A DNA stretch of 64,000 nt from Neocallimastix lanati (nom. inval.) (GCA_016946835.1 JACVTC010000002.1:827001-891000); one strand, 5' to 3'; positions 11,248-24,267 are shown, counted from the first letter of the stretch. Translations and numbers: made by a program. The notes: generated from the sequence alone by a model not told the origin.

Positions 11248-12128
11248 AACTAAAAATTTTTGGACATAATAATTTTTTTTTCTATTATTTATATATTTAA
11301 TGTAAAATTAAAAAAATTAAAAAATTAAAAATGAAATTTAATTATTAAAATATTTATATTTTAAATATATTTAAATATAAATTTTTTTTCTTTAATTAAA
11401 TATATATAAATATTTTTATTTTTATTTTTATTTCTTTGTTATAATTCTTATTTTTTTTTTTTTTATATATATATCTTTTAAATTATTTTATTTTATTTTA
11501 TTTCAATATGTATTATTATAATTATAATTATAACGCTTTAATTCATATAAAATTTATATAATTCTATATATTAGAATATATAATTAATATATTACCTATT
11601 TCTTATAAATAGATTAGATTATTTATATTAGAAATAAAAGACTCTCTTGTAAATTTTTAGGAATTAGAATTATTATTTTAATTATACGAATATTAATTAT
11701 ACGAATATTAAATAATAGTTGTTTAGTAAATTTTATTAATAAAATTTACTAAACAACTATTATTTTAAAAACCCACTGCTTATAAATTATTGCACATAAA
11801 AGTCCAGCATATCATTAACAATATCATATGTACATTACGCATAACATATCTAATACGCCACATCAAGCCTCATTAATTACAACTTTATTTGTATATAGTT
11901 TGTATAGTTTAATTAAATTTTATTATTGTTTTTTTTTTGTTTTGTGTCTTTTCTGGTCTTTTCTAAAATAAAAATTATATATAAATGTATTATTATTAAT
12001 AATAATAAATAAGTAAAGATATTAAAATAAATATATAATACGTATTATCTTCATGATCTCTGAACCCACAACTTTGAACAATATATATATAAGATTAATT
12101 TTATTTCAAAAAAGAATTTAAATATAAA

Positions 12129-12182
<54 letters not shown>

Positions 12183-12349
12183 AAAACTAAAAAATTTAAA
12201 AAAAAATAAAAAATATAAATAAATAAAATTAAAAATAATTTTAATTATTATTATTAATTTTTTTTTTTAATAAATTTTATATTAATCTTAAAATTAATAA
12301 TGATAATTATAAAAGTAATTTTTGATACTTAAAAAAAAAAAAAAAAAGA
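10956..12349. other. AT-rich intergenic DNA
   Basis: 5' flank of unit B to about 11,460, then unique DNA. At 11,770-12,100 the base composition is somewhat less extreme and non-repetitive, but no open frame is maintained. A poly-A run of more than 45 bases lies at about 12,134-12,180. Apart from the palindrome listed separately, nothing is recognised. Confidence 0.6.
11710..11765. repeat. Perfect 56-bp palindrome
   Basis: Two 28-bp arms are exact reverse complements with no spacer: the left arm starts AAATAATAGTTGTTTAGTAA and the right arm ends in its mirror TTACTAAACAACTATTATTT. It sits in non-coding DNA beside a directly repeated ATTATACGAATATTA. Such a sequence could extrude a cruciform, or be the fused ends of a small foldback element. 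Function is unknown. Confidence 0.9.
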
Positions 12350-12491
12350 AAAATTGGTCTTAATGAATCGATAGATTCTCACGTTGATATATTCATCTTC
12401 TTTTATATCATGGTACTTTCTTATTAATGTACTCAAAATTGATACGACGACCTTCCTAATGTCATTGAATAAAACTTCATCATATAATTCA

Positions 12492-12499
<8 letters not shown>
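12350..12499 (-). pseudogene. Exon-like patch, unrecognised
   Basis: About 50 codons are open on the minus strand with protein-like composition (a block reading VLFNDIRKVVVSILSTLI, then KYHDIKEDEYINVRIYRF) inside otherwise non-coding AT-rich DNA. The patch is bounded by a TA microsatellite on its 5' side and a poly-A/T run on its 3' side, with no ATG, stop or clear splice sites at the edges. It could be an exon of an unmodelled gene or a gene relic. The family is not recognised. Confidence 0.35.
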
Positions 12500-12532
<33 letters not shown>

Positions 12533-14155
12533 TAACTAAAATTATTATTATAACTTCCTTCATGGGGGGTTATCTTTTTTTTTTTTTTAAAAAAAATTTG
12601 AGTGATTGTTTCTTTGTCATATATATTATATATTATATAATTAATTGAAATTAATTCTATAAAATATAAAGCTTTCATTTTTTATTTTTTTTATTAAATT
12701 TTAATTCAATTGCATATAACTATGAAATATTTGTTTTAGAATATCTCTCTTTTGACTTCTTGATATAAATATATATATATATATATCTTTTAACAATTAT
12801 ATAAAAGATTTTTAATGAATTGCATATTCCAATTTAAAAAAATAAATAAATAAATAAAAAAGACAATTAGTTAAATATATTCAACAATAAAAAAAATAAA
12901 AATGATAATTAGTTAAATATATTCAACAATAAAAAAAAAAATTAAAGGTTAGATTTTATTAAAACTTTATTCAACAGCCATACTAAGTACTATCTGATTG
13001 TTTTAAGAATTGAAATGCTGTTATAATTTAATACAATTGAAAAAAGCAATTCAAGAAAGAAAAAAATTGTACTTTTAACACCAAGACTATAATATTAAAA
13101 AAGTTGGTTTAAGTAACTTTCTTTGATATTTAAAAAAAAAAAAAAAAAAATAATTACTATGATTATTACTCCATCTTAAAAAAAAAAAAAATTTAATAAT
13201 AATAATAATTATAATAATAATAATAATAATAATAAACTATGATTACTTTTAAGACCATTTTAGGGTTAAAAATAAGCCAAAAAAAGATTAGATTAAAAAT
13301 ATATCCAGATTTTTTTAAATATAATTCATAGTGTAACATTACAAAACAATTACAAAAAAGCAAATAAATAACAATCTTTATAAAATATTATAAATAAATA
13401 AAATATATATATTTATATATATATTTTATTTATTTATTATATAACAGTATTTTTTTTTTTTTTTTACATTAATAAAAATTGATTTTAGTATAATAAATAT
13501 AATACACAAAAAAAATTTCAATATCTCATTTGAGATTAAACATTAATCCTTTCTAAAATATTTATTTATTAACTTTATATTTTTTTATTTTTTTTTTTTA
13601 AAAAAAAAAGAAATAAACTAATATTTGAAATATCCTATACATTATACAACAAAAAAAAAAAAATAATAAATAATTTAAAGCATCTTTTGTGGATATATTA
13701 AATTTATATTCAATAATTTATTTTCGTTACAGAAATTATATATATATGTATATATATATATAAAATTTAAAATATAGCTCATTAAAATATTATTAAATTG
13801 AATTATTAAATTGGAAAAGTTTTTTGACTCAAAGGAAAATTTTATTATAATAAAAATAATTATTAATGCTTCTTTGGAGGTTATTTTGTTTCATTATTCA
13901 TTTTTATTATACTTTTTTTTTTTGTTAATAAGTCACATTTATATATATCTAAACTATGAGTATGGTATGTATATTTTTTTTTTTTTACTATATATTTAAT
14001 ATTTTTATATTTATATTTTATTTAATAAATTTAATAAGCATTAATAAGATTGATAGAGAAAAATAATAAAGGTAATAATAATAATCCATTTTTTTTTCTT
14101 TCTTTTTTTTTTCTTTTTTTTTTCTTTTTTTTTTCTTTTCTTTTTTTTTATTAAT
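12500..14155. other. AT-rich intergenic DNA
   Basis: Simple repeats only: (AT)n at 12,497-12,530 and 12,765-12,786, and (AAT)n at about 13,195-13,235. A 62-codon open frame at 13,811-13,999 is composed almost wholly of I, F, L and Y and is regarded as chance. No gene seen. Confidence 0.7.
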
Positions 14156-14722
14156 TGAGTACCATTTATCATAGCATGACTAAAAAAATAATTTTTTTTC
14201 CATTATAATTAAATATCATAAGAATAAATTAATATGATGACATCATCTTTCAAAAGGATGAAAATAATTATTTTAAATGAATTATTTTATTTATAGAAAG
14301 ATCATCTTATAATAAAGAAAAAAAAAAAAAGGATTCAATATTAATTTAATTATTATTCCCAATTTTATTATTATTAATATTATTATTATTATGGAGTTTA
14401 TGATACAAAAATATTTTCCATTATACTATAAATTTTAATATTGTTATGTTTTAAGAATATAATTAATAAATATTATTTATATAACTAAAAGACATAAAAT
14501 AATAATAATTTATTATAGTTTTTTTTTTTTTTTTCTTATTGGATATCATTTATTATAACATGACTAAAAATAATTTTTTATCAAGGACAAATTAATTTTG
14601 ATGATGTAATTTTTCAAAAGGATAAAAATAATAATTTTAAATGAATAATTTTATTTATTAAAAAGTTCATCTTATTAAGAAAAAATAAAAAGGGACTCAT
14701 TATTAATTTAATTATTGTTACC
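14156..14722. repeat. Diverged direct repeat pair, ~200 bp each
   Basis: 14,156-14,362 and 14,541-14,722 share a block order: 'ATCATTTATTATAACATGAC'-like start, GATGATG..ATCTTTCAAAAGGAT, AAATGAATTATTTTATTTAT, AGTTCATCTTAT..AAGAAAAA and ATTAATTTAATTATT. They differ by many substitutions and indels, so this is an old duplication. The shared blocks are non-coding; function is unknown. Confidence 0.65.
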
Positions 14723-14735
14723 TTTTATTTTTATT

Positions 14736-14815
<80 letters not shown>

Positions 14816-15638
14816 CACTTAGTTAATGATAAAAATAATATTTTTGTTTTCTTAATTTTTTTTTTTTTGGTATAGAAAAAGTATTACAATAATTCAATGC
14901 TTTTCCTATTAACTAATATCCATACCTTATTACATACAATTTTATAATTCTTTAATACGAGTTTTTTTTTTCATTATATATATATATAATTTTATATAAT
15001 GTATTATAATTTTTCATTATTTTAAAATTAGTATAATTACACTAAATTATGTTAAATAACATCAAGCATAATATATATATATATATATATTAAAATAACT
15101 TTATTATATGATTATTCTATTTTTTGTTTTTCAAACGATATATTTAAAGAATATTTCTTTGTAAGAAATATATTTAAAGAAGAATAGAATAGATGACTTT
15201 AAAAATTTATAAACTTTTTATCTTGAAAATAAAAAGGAAAAAAAAATATTTAAAATGAATCATTAATTACATTCGGAGAATTATTTTTTTTATTAATAAA
15301 AATAATAAAAGAAAAAAAAGAATTTTTTTTTCCCAAGGGAAATTTTTATTATGATAATATTGACTTTTTTTTTTTTATCATTTTTTTTATTATTATTATT
15401 ATTATTTTTTTTTTGTATTATTTTTCATTTATAATTAAATCCTCAATTATTTATTTTTTTAATATATATAATTATATTTAAAAACTAAAATTTTAATTAT
15501 TAACTTTTTATTAATTATTTATACATATATGCATATCAACAATAATAAAAATTTTATATTTCATTAATTTCATTAGATGTCACTTTTTTTTTCATTTAAT
15601 ATTTTCATTATGACTAAAAAATATCATAACATTGATTC

Positions 15639-15671
<33 letters not shown>

Positions 15672-18232
15672 TTTTAATATTTTTAGTTATTTAAAAAAAA
15701 TTTTATTATGATAAATTGTTAAATAAGAATTTATTTAAAAAAAAAAAAAAAGTTTTTAATTAAAAATAAAATTAAAGTTAAAATAATGAAATTAAAGATA
15801 AATTTAATTATTATTAAATTTTAATTTTAATTAGTATTAAATTTTTTATTTTCATTTTTCATTTTTTTTTTTTTTTTTTTTTATTTTTTTTACTTTTTAC
15901 ATTAAATTGTGTCAATTATGAATAATTTTTAAATAATTTTTAAATTATATCCAATTTTAAATTTTAAATAATAAAAAAAAAATGAAAAAATGAAAGAATA
16001 ATAATTAAAATGAAAAAATAATAATTAAAATTAATACTAATAATTAAAATTAATACTAATAATTAAAATTATTTTTAAATTTTTTTTTTTTTTTTTTTCG
16101 TTTTATTTGTTCAATTTTTTTTTATTTGGTTAATGATGGGATAAAAAAAATTCTTTTTTTTATTAGAAATGTATTAAAATGGTTAAAAGAAATACTTTTA
16201 AAATTATTATTTACTTATTTAGATTCATTATACATAATGAAATTTAGACTGCTTCATTCTACTAAAAGGATATAAATTAAAAGGAGTTCTACAACACTAA
16301 TTAAAAACTAAAGCTGTCCTTAACATATAATCAATATATGAAATTATATTTTTGTATATATCATAAATTCATTGATCTACATTATTATTTACATTATTCC
16401 ATCAGTAATATTGAACCAAATTTCTATCCCATTCATTCAATTGTAGCACATTTATAAATACATTAACAATAATATTCCAAAATTTGATTTTAGTATAAAG
16501 GAAAAAAAAAAATTCAATTATAAACATATTAAACTTTATTTCTATAGCAAAATACTACAAACATTTTTAATAATGGACTAATTTCATATTTTAAAAATTA
16601 CATTAAATTATTATTTTTTTTGGGGGGAGAAAATAAATTTATTAAATAAAATTTTTATACTTTATACTTTATTATTCAATTATTATTTATTATTTATTAA
16701 TAAATACTCTTTTTATTATTTATTATTTATTATTTATTAATAAATACTCTTTTTATTTATTATTCAATTATTTATTTGTTTATTTATTTATTTGAAAATT
16801 AGAAATAACTTATTGATTTCCAAATGTTATTTGATAAATTTTCATTTTTTAGGTTATATTAAATTTATAAAATAATATTAAATAATAACCATTAGGAAAT
16901 TTAAAGGTAAAAAAAAAAAAAATTAAAATAAACTTTTTTTTATATCCTATAAAAGTAGATATATCCCAATATATGATATATACATATTTATATATATATT
17001 GTATCAAAGTGTGTATAATAATAATAATAATAATAATTATGAAAAATATATATATATAAATATATTTATATATTGACATTTAAAAAAACATTATATTCTT
17101 TAAGTTTATGTTTAATATTTAATATTAAAATAATAATTTCTTTAATAGGAATTCATTAAAAATATTTCTATTAAAAATAATAATAAAGAATAATAAAAAA
17201 GATGATGATGATGATGATGATGAGTTTTTTAATTTGATATCTTTAAGTATTAATATAAATATTTAAAAACAAAAAATAAATAAGAAAAAAAAAAACAATT
17301 AATTATAAATTGTATTTAATTAATTATTATATTAATTAGATGAGTAATTTTAGTCATCTTGAAGGGCTAAAAAATTACTTGGAGATTAATAATAAAATTT
17401 TAAAATGAATTATAAATAAATATATATTTCTATTTTACATATATTTATATCTTTTTATATATTTAATTCTTTGATATATAATATTAAAGATAAAAAAAAA
17501 TAATAAAAAGTTATATACATACTAGTTAGTATTGATGGAATTAGATATATGATTAATTATAAATTTTAATTATTTTATATCTATATATATCTATATATAT
17601 ATTTATATAAAATAATGAGTTGCAGTTGATTCTAAAAAAATTTTTTTATGTATATTTTTCAAAAAATTAAAATAAATAAATGAATGATAATTATTTTTAA
17701 ATTCAAAGGAATATATTACCTAACACTTTATTAATCATTAATTTTAATACTTAATAATATATTTTTTTTTGAAGTATTTATTTTTATTTTTATTTTATTT
17801 TTTTTTAAAAAAAAAAGTATTCCATATTTAATAATATTTCAAATAATTTTGGTTATCAAAATATAATATTAATATTTGGTACCTCTAATTAATTCTAATT
17901 CCTTATTTTTATTTTTATTTTTTTTTTTTTTTTATTTATTGATTATCTAATATTTAAAATTTTATATCCTATTAGAATAAAAATATATAAAAAATATTTT
18001 TTTTTTCTATCTTTCAATTTAATTAATAATTAATTTATAAACATATAAATATATAATAAATATATTTAATTTTTTATAAAATAAAAAATAAAAAATAAAA
18101 AATAAAAATTTTTATTTGTCGATCAAAAAATGTTCCGTTGGGTAAAATGATAAAAGTCATAATAACATACAAAAGTCAGTTCATTATTATTGACAATAGT
18201 AAAGAAAAAAAAAATTAAAAAATATAAGTGAA

Positions 18233-18266
<34 letters not shown>

Positions 18267-20233
18267 TTTATTGATTATTAAAACTTTATTCTCTTTTTTT
18301 ATATATTTTAAAAAAAAATTAAAATAAATAAACTTTTATTTTTTTTAATATTAATTAAAAAATTTGAATTTATTAATCATAAATAAATATTAATAAATAA
18401 TGCATTTTTTTTTTTTTTTTTACAAAAGTTTTTAATTTTAATTTTTTTTATAGTTTTATAATTATAATTATTTTATTGTGTATTTAATATAATAGTTTTA
18501 AATAAATAAGTTTCTGTAGATTAGTTATAGTTTATATATATATATATATATTTTATTTTATTATATAAACATCATTAATAAATAAAATTGAATAAAAAAT
18601 ATATATATATAAAATAAAATTAGTACTATGATAATAAAAAATTTAAAATTAATTAAAAATGACCAAATTTTTAAAAAATTAAAACAAAAAAAATTAAAAT
18701 AAAATAATAAAAAAAAAAAAACTATAAAAATAAATTAAAATTTACCATTCATTTTTTTTTTTTTTTATTAAAGGTTACAAAAAAAAAAAAAAAAAAAAAA
18801 AAGTTATGAGTAGGGTTCGGCATATTTTTATTTAACTTTTAGTGAAAATTAAAATTTATTATCACTATTATTTATTAAAAGAAAGTGTGATACTATTAAT
18901 ATCTTAAAAAATATTAAATATGATGAAAATGAATGTATGAATAATTTTTGACTAAATAAAATGTATATAGATATATATAATTTATATATTTATATATTTA
19001 TATATATATTTTATATACAAACACAAAAATTTTATATAATTTGACCAGTTTATTTGAAATTTTGTGACAAGTCATTGCATAAAATAAGTAAATACAATTG
19101 AAAAATTAGTAATTTATATTTTTATTTATATATTTTTATTTAAATTAAATAAATAATAAATATTTAATTTAAATAAAAAATTAAAATAATATGGTTTAAT
19201 AGTTCTCTCTATTTTTCTTTTTTAAATTAAATAAAAACTATTTCAGCCTAATTAATAAAGGATGAATTAAAATTTTTAAAAGCACCTAATTGTTATATTA
19301 TCCATAAAATGTTTTAAAAATGAATTTAAAAAAAAAAATAAAAATAAAAATTTTATTAAAAGAATATAAAAAAAATAAAAAATTATCAAAAATAAAAAAA
19401 ATAAAAAAAATTAATTTTTTTTTTTTTTATTAAATGACAGTTTGGGAGTAGTAAACTTGTGTAACATTTAATTTATTAAAAAGGAAAGATAAATTAAAAA
19501 AATGTTAAATAAAATGTTAAATAAAATATAAAAAAAAAAAATTTTTTTTTATTAATTAATAAAGTTCTTCAATTTGATAGTATTAATTTTTTTTTTTTTC
19601 CAACATTAATTTTTAATTTTTTTTTTAATTATTTAATCAAATTTTTTTTTTTTTAAAATTAATATAATTTAAAATTTTCATTATTATTACTTTGATAATT
19701 TTAAAAAAAAGTAGTCATCGTTAAAAAAACAAGTTGAGATTTAAATGATATACATTTTATTTAGTAAACATAATTTATTATTATAATTAAAATATATTAT
19801 TATAATCTTTTAATTGTAAAATCTTTATTTTTATAATGATTAAACTTTTAATTAGAATGATTTATTTTTCCATATATTTTTAATATAGGAAGGAAAAAAA
19901 AATATTTTTTCTTTTTTATTTCAATTCCCATAACAATTAATTTCCTTTTTTTTTTTTTTTACTATTTTTATTATTCTTATTTTTATTTTTTTTTATTTTT
20001 ATTTTTATTTTTAATTTAATATATATTATTTTTTAAAATTACAAAAAAAAAAAAAAAATTTTTTTTAGTATATAAACATGAGAATTTTTTCTTGAAAATT
20101 TTTTTAAATTCATCAGTTCTTTTTTTTTGTTGTTGTTGTTTTAATAATTTTTTAAAAATAAAAAAATTATTGAATATAATAAAATAGTTAAAACCTTTTT
20201 CATTTAGAAAAATATAATTATTAGTTATATATC
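14723..20233. other. AT-rich gene desert
   Basis: No gene found on either strand. It includes (ATT)n at about 14,740-14,815, many poly-A/T runs, and TA microsatellites. At 16,690-16,760 there are two copies of a unit containing TTTATTAATAAATACTCTTT, the reverse complement of a motif repeated at 26,555-26,730. The 76-codon minus frame at 16,849-17,079 is I/Y/F-only and treated as chance. A 22-codon plus ORF at 17,340-17,408 has a more balanced composition but no other support. Confidence 0.65.
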
Positions 20234-20241
20234 TATAAAAG
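20234..20241 (+). promoter_or_regulatory. Candidate TATA box of the xylanase gene
   Basis: TATAAAAG lies about 220 bp upstream of the chosen start codon. In DNA this AT-rich a TATA-like string is weak evidence; the trailing G and the position are the only reasons to single it out. Confidence 0.3.
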
Positions 20242-20454
20242 TAAAAAGGAAAAATTAGTAATAAAATAAAATAAATTACTAAAAAAAAAAAAAAAAAAAA
20301 GTTTTAGGAAATATTAAAATAATAAAAAAAACAAATAAAATATATAAAATAAAATATATTGATTTTTTTTTTTGAATTAAATTTAGAAAAAAAAAAATTA
20401 AAAAATAAAATTATTAAAAAATTCAAGAATTCCAAAAAAAAAAAAAAAAAAAAA

Positions 20455-22281
20455 ATGAAATTCAATAAGGCTATTTTATTATCTGCTTTAGCTGCTTATG
20501 CTGATGCCTATGACCTTTTAAAGGATTATTCTAATGGTTTTAGAATTGGTGCTGCCACCAACACTAGATTCTACAACAATGGTAACTACGTTAATGCCAT
20601 GAAGGCTTTCAACTATATGGTTGCTGAAAATGCTTGTAAGTTTGTTAGTATTCAAGGTACAAAGGGTAAATTCAACTTCAATGACTGTGATAATCACCTC
20701 AAGAAAGCTAAGGAATTAGGTATGGACTTCAGAGGTCACGCCCTTATTTGGCACTCTATGGCTCCAGATTGGCTTAAAAATGAAGATTCAAAAACTATGA
20801 GACAATCCATCGTTAACCACATTACTAAGGTCTTACAACACTATGACGGTAAGATTGATACCTGGGATGTTGTTAATGAAGCTATTGATGATGATTCCAA
20901 TGGTAATGGCTGGAAATACCGTAACTCCTTCCTTTACCAAAAGAACAGAGATTTCATTGATCTTGCTTTCAAGACCGCTCGTCAAGTTGCTCCAAAGGTT
21001 AAACTTTTCTACAACGACTACAACACCGAAGGTATTTGGGGCAAGAGTGAATCTGTCTACCAATTTATTGCTGACTTAAAGAAGCGTAACATTCCAATTG
21101 ATGGGGTCGGTATTCAATACCACGTCAGTGTCAAGAACCAACCCCAATTAAACAAAATTACTGACTTAATTGGCCGTTACTGTAAGTTAGGCCTTGAGGT
21201 TCACATTACCGAAATTGATGTCAGTTGTGAAGGTGCCTGTAACAACGGTGATGTTCAAAACCGTCAAGCTCAAGTCTTCACAAATGCCTTAAAGGCTTGT
21301 CTTGCCAACTCCTGCTGTACCGCTTATCTTGTTTGGGGTATTGGGGATAATGACAGTTGGTTAGGTGCTGATAAGAAGGGTTTACTTTTCGATGGTAGTT
21401 ACAAGCCAAAAGCTCAATACACTGCCCTCTTAAACACCTTAAAGACAACAAAGGCTGCTTCCCTTGGTAATAAAACTGGTGGTGCCACCAATCAAAGTTC
21501 CGTTTTCAAGCCAAAGAAGATGGCTGATGGTTGGTACAAGATTAAGAACCCCGTTTCCGGTTTATACCTTCAAGTTGCCAATGCTGAAGGGGCCGACGCT
21601 CAAAATGTTGAAATTGGTACTGACTCTGAACAGATGTGGAAGCTTACCAATCTTGGAGATAACTACGTTACCTTAACCAGTAGTCTCGGTAATTTCAACT
21701 TAGATATCTGTATGGCTGAAGATGAAAACGGTACGAACGCTCAAATTTACACCGTTCACAATGAAGATCCACAAAAATTCGTTATTATGGAAACGAAAGA
21801 CAAGGATGTTTACGTCATCGGTACGAAAGGTAGTAATGGTTATAAGGTTCTTGATGTTGAAAGTTATGGTACTACTCCAGGAAGTAACGTTTACCAATGG
21901 GAAAATGAAGGTAAGGACAACCAAGTTTGGACTTTCGAACTTGTTCAAAGTTCCAACAATGGTAACGGTAATGGCAACGGTAACGGTAATGGTAATGGTA
22001 ATGGTAATGAAGAATCCTGCTGGTCATTATCTCAAGGATATCCATGCTGTCAATCATGTAATGTTACCTATGAAGATGAATCCGGTAAGTGGGGTGTTGA
22101 AAATGGTAACTGGTGTGGTATTGCTAAGACCTGCAGCACCAAATGCATTGGTGCTGCTGGTTACCCATGCTGTGCCAGATCCTGCATTGTTGTCACTAAA
22201 GATGATGATGGCTACTGGGGTATTGAAAATAATAACTGGTGTCTCATTGATAAGGACCTCTGTATCTACTTAAACTATTAA
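20455..22281 (+). CDS. Secreted GH10 endo-1,4-beta-xylanase with lectin-like domain and two dockerins
   Basis: 608 residues from the ATG at 20,455; the frame extends 32 codons upstream but only through a Lys-rich A-run translation, and the signal peptide MKFNKAILLSALAAYADA begins here. Residues about 19-332 form the GH10 barrel, with acid/base Glu142 in WDVVNEA and nucleophile Glu253 in HITEIDV; it cleaves internal bonds of xylan. Residues about 357-497 look like a ricin-type beta-trefoil (CBM13-like; QMW, QVW), probably carbohydrate binding. A (Gly-Asn)8 linker follows, then two Cys-rich CBM10-type fungal dockerins (about 521-556 and 563-597, each with GYPCC and ENxNWC), which tether the enzyme to scaffoldins of the extracellular cellulosome. 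Codon use is much richer in C/G-ending codons than elsewhere, as expected for a highly expressed gene. It stands alone, with no neighbours within kilobases. GH10 genes in gut fungi are thought to have bacterial origins. Confidence 0.97.
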   Translation: MKFNKAILLSALAAYADAYDLLKDYSNGFRIGAATNTRFYNNGNYVNAMKAFNYMVAENACKFVSIQGTKGKFNFNDCDNHLKKAKELGMDFRGHALIWHSMAPDWLKNEDSKTMRQSIVNHITKVLQHYDGKIDTWDVVNEAIDDDSNGNGWKYRNSFLYQKNRDFIDLAFKTARQVAPKVKLFYNDYNTEGIWGKSESVYQFIADLKKRNIPIDGVGIQYHVSVKNQPQLNKITDLIGRYCKLGLEVHITEIDVSCEGACNNGDVQNRQAQVFTNALKACLANSCCTAYLVWGIGDNDSWLGADKKGLLFDGSYKPKAQYTALLNTLKTTKAASLGNKTGGATNQSSVFKPKKMADGWYKIKNPVSGLYLQVANAEGADAQNVEIGTDSEQMWKLTNLGDNYVTLTSSLGNFNLDICMAEDENGTNAQIYTVHNEDPQKFVIMETKDKDVYVIGTKGSNGYKVLDVESYGTTPGSNVYQWENEGKDNQVWTFELVQSSNNGNGNGNGNGNGNGNGNEESCWSLSQGYPCCQSCNVTYEDESGKWGVENGNWCGIAKTCSTKCIGAAGYPCCARSCIVVTKDDDGYWGIENNNWCLIDKDLCIYLNY

Positions 22282-22299
22282 ATGAATAATTAATAATCC

Positions 22300-22330
<31 letters not shown>

Positions 22331-24267
22331 AATAAAAAAATATCAACAACAAAAAAAAAAAAAAGAGAAAAATTTTAAAGTAAATAATTAATTGAAATAT
22401 AATAATGATAATAATAATAATAATGAATAATAAATAATAAATATAAATATAATATAAGTATAAGTATAAATATAAATATATAATATTGAATATTATATAT
22501 TTATTTTAAAAGCAATATATATAACATATATATATATATTATTTTATTTTTAAATCTATAGATTTAAAAAAAAAAAAAAAAAAAAGAAATTTTCTTATAA
22601 AAAAAAGTTAATAGTAATAAATTAAAAAAAATTTTATAATATATATAAAATAATTACTTATATATATGTATCTTTAAAAGTGGTGATGAATAAAAAAAAA
22701 AAAAAAAAAGGTCAATTAATATATTTTAATTGAAATACAATTTTTTTTTTAAATTTTAATTTTTATTTTTAAGAAAAAAAAAAAAAGAAATATTTTAATA
22801 TATATTTTCTTAAAAAAAAAATTTTTTTTTTTTTTTCATTACAAGATAAAAATATACATATATATATATATTTGAAAAGCATGTAACTATATAAAAAAAA
22901 AAAATTAAAATAAAAAAAAATTTTAATTATAAATAATTATTTGATAATTAATAATTTAAATCCAAAAAAAAAAAAAAAATTTTATTCTGTGTAAAAGTAT
23001 TAACATTTATTTATTTATTATTTTTTATATTTATATAATTTTTTATTTTTTTTTTTTTTTCTAAATAACAAAATTTTTCTTGTTGGTAAAATAAAAAAAA
23101 ATTTAAATTTAACATTTTAAAAAAAAATTAACAATTATTCCTAAACTAATTCAATTAAATTTAATGGAATAGATTAGTCTAATATGATTATTTGTGAAAG
23201 TAGATATGATATTAATAAGTTGATGAAACCGAATAAAAAAAAAAAATTCCATGTAAAAGTGTTAACATTTAAAATAATCAAATATATATATTATAATATT
23301 ATATATATTATATAATATATATTATATAAATATTAGTATTGATATTTTGATTTTACATTAGTAGGGTCAAAAAAAATATATATATATATTTTTATAAATA
23401 AGCATTAAATTTTTATATAAAAAGCATAAAGGTTCAATATAATTATTAATAGATTTGAGTATATAGAGTTAAAATATTATTATTGTTAATTCCGATTAAA
23501 AGTTAAACCTTTAAATAGAAACACTGTTAATACTTATATACAAGTGTATATGTAAATATGTATATATATATATATTAGAAAAAAAATATATAAATATATA
23601 CAAATATATATAAATATTATTTTTTATAAAGATTAAGGTCTTTTTTTATTAATACACATTGTATCTTAATGACTAATTAATTCATAAATTAAATAAATGA
23701 GAATTATAAATGAGAATATTTATCTTTTTTTTTTTTTTTTTTTTTTATATTAATTATTTTTTTTATATTAAATAATCAAATTATCATAAAAAAAATAATA
23801 AAAAAATAAATTATAAGAATTGAAAATAAAAAGTGAGAATGGGAATGATAATAAATAATGAGAAAGATAATAATGAGTAATAATACCAATATGGATTGAA
23901 TAAATAATAAATAATTGAATAATCAATAATTGAATAATCAATAATTGAATAATAAATAATTGAATAATAAATAATTGAATAATAAATAATTGAATAATAA
24001 ATAATTGAATAATAAATAATAAATAATAAATAATTGAATAATAAATAATTAAATAATAAATAATTGAATAATTGAATAATTGGATAATAAATAATAAATA
24101 ATAGAAAATTATAAATAAATAAATAGAAGTACAGTAAGAAAAGGTCTACTATAGGATTATATTTTTTTTTTATATTTAGAAATATGTTCTCTCTTTTTTT
24201 TTTTTCTTTTAAAATTAAAATAAAAAGTTTATATATAAAAAATAAATTAGCTAATTATTTGAAATAA
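22282..24267. other. AT-rich intergenic DNA
   Basis: Downstream of the xylanase stop is a poly-A run of about 27 bases, then TA microsatellites. At about 23,900-24,110 there is a tandem array of AATAATTGAATAATA-type units. No gene seen. Confidence 0.7.

Larger units (their letters stand above)
7415..11460 (-). repeat. Segmental tandem duplication, unit B
   Basis: Second direct copy of the ankyrin-gene segment. It is longer than unit A because a (TTTTA)n minisatellite at 7,845-8,690 is expanded, while its ankyrin array is shorter (about six full repeats against nine). The flanks match unit A almost base for base by eye, for example 9,000-9,060 with 4,890-4,950. Confidence 0.7.

Noticed and set aside
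13811-13999. 62-codon plus ORF
   Set aside because: Almost entirely I, F, L and Y in AT-rich DNA; typical chance frame.
16849-17079. 76-codon minus ORF
   Set aside because: Composition of I, Y, K and F from TA and AAT microsatellites.
20359-20454. Upstream 32-codon extension of the xylanase frame
   Set aside because: It encodes Lys/Asn runs from A-rich DNA; the signal peptide begins at the ATG at 20,455.
20833-22273. Other-frame and antisense open frames across the xylanase
   Set aside because: Shadows of a codon-biased gene; no independent support.
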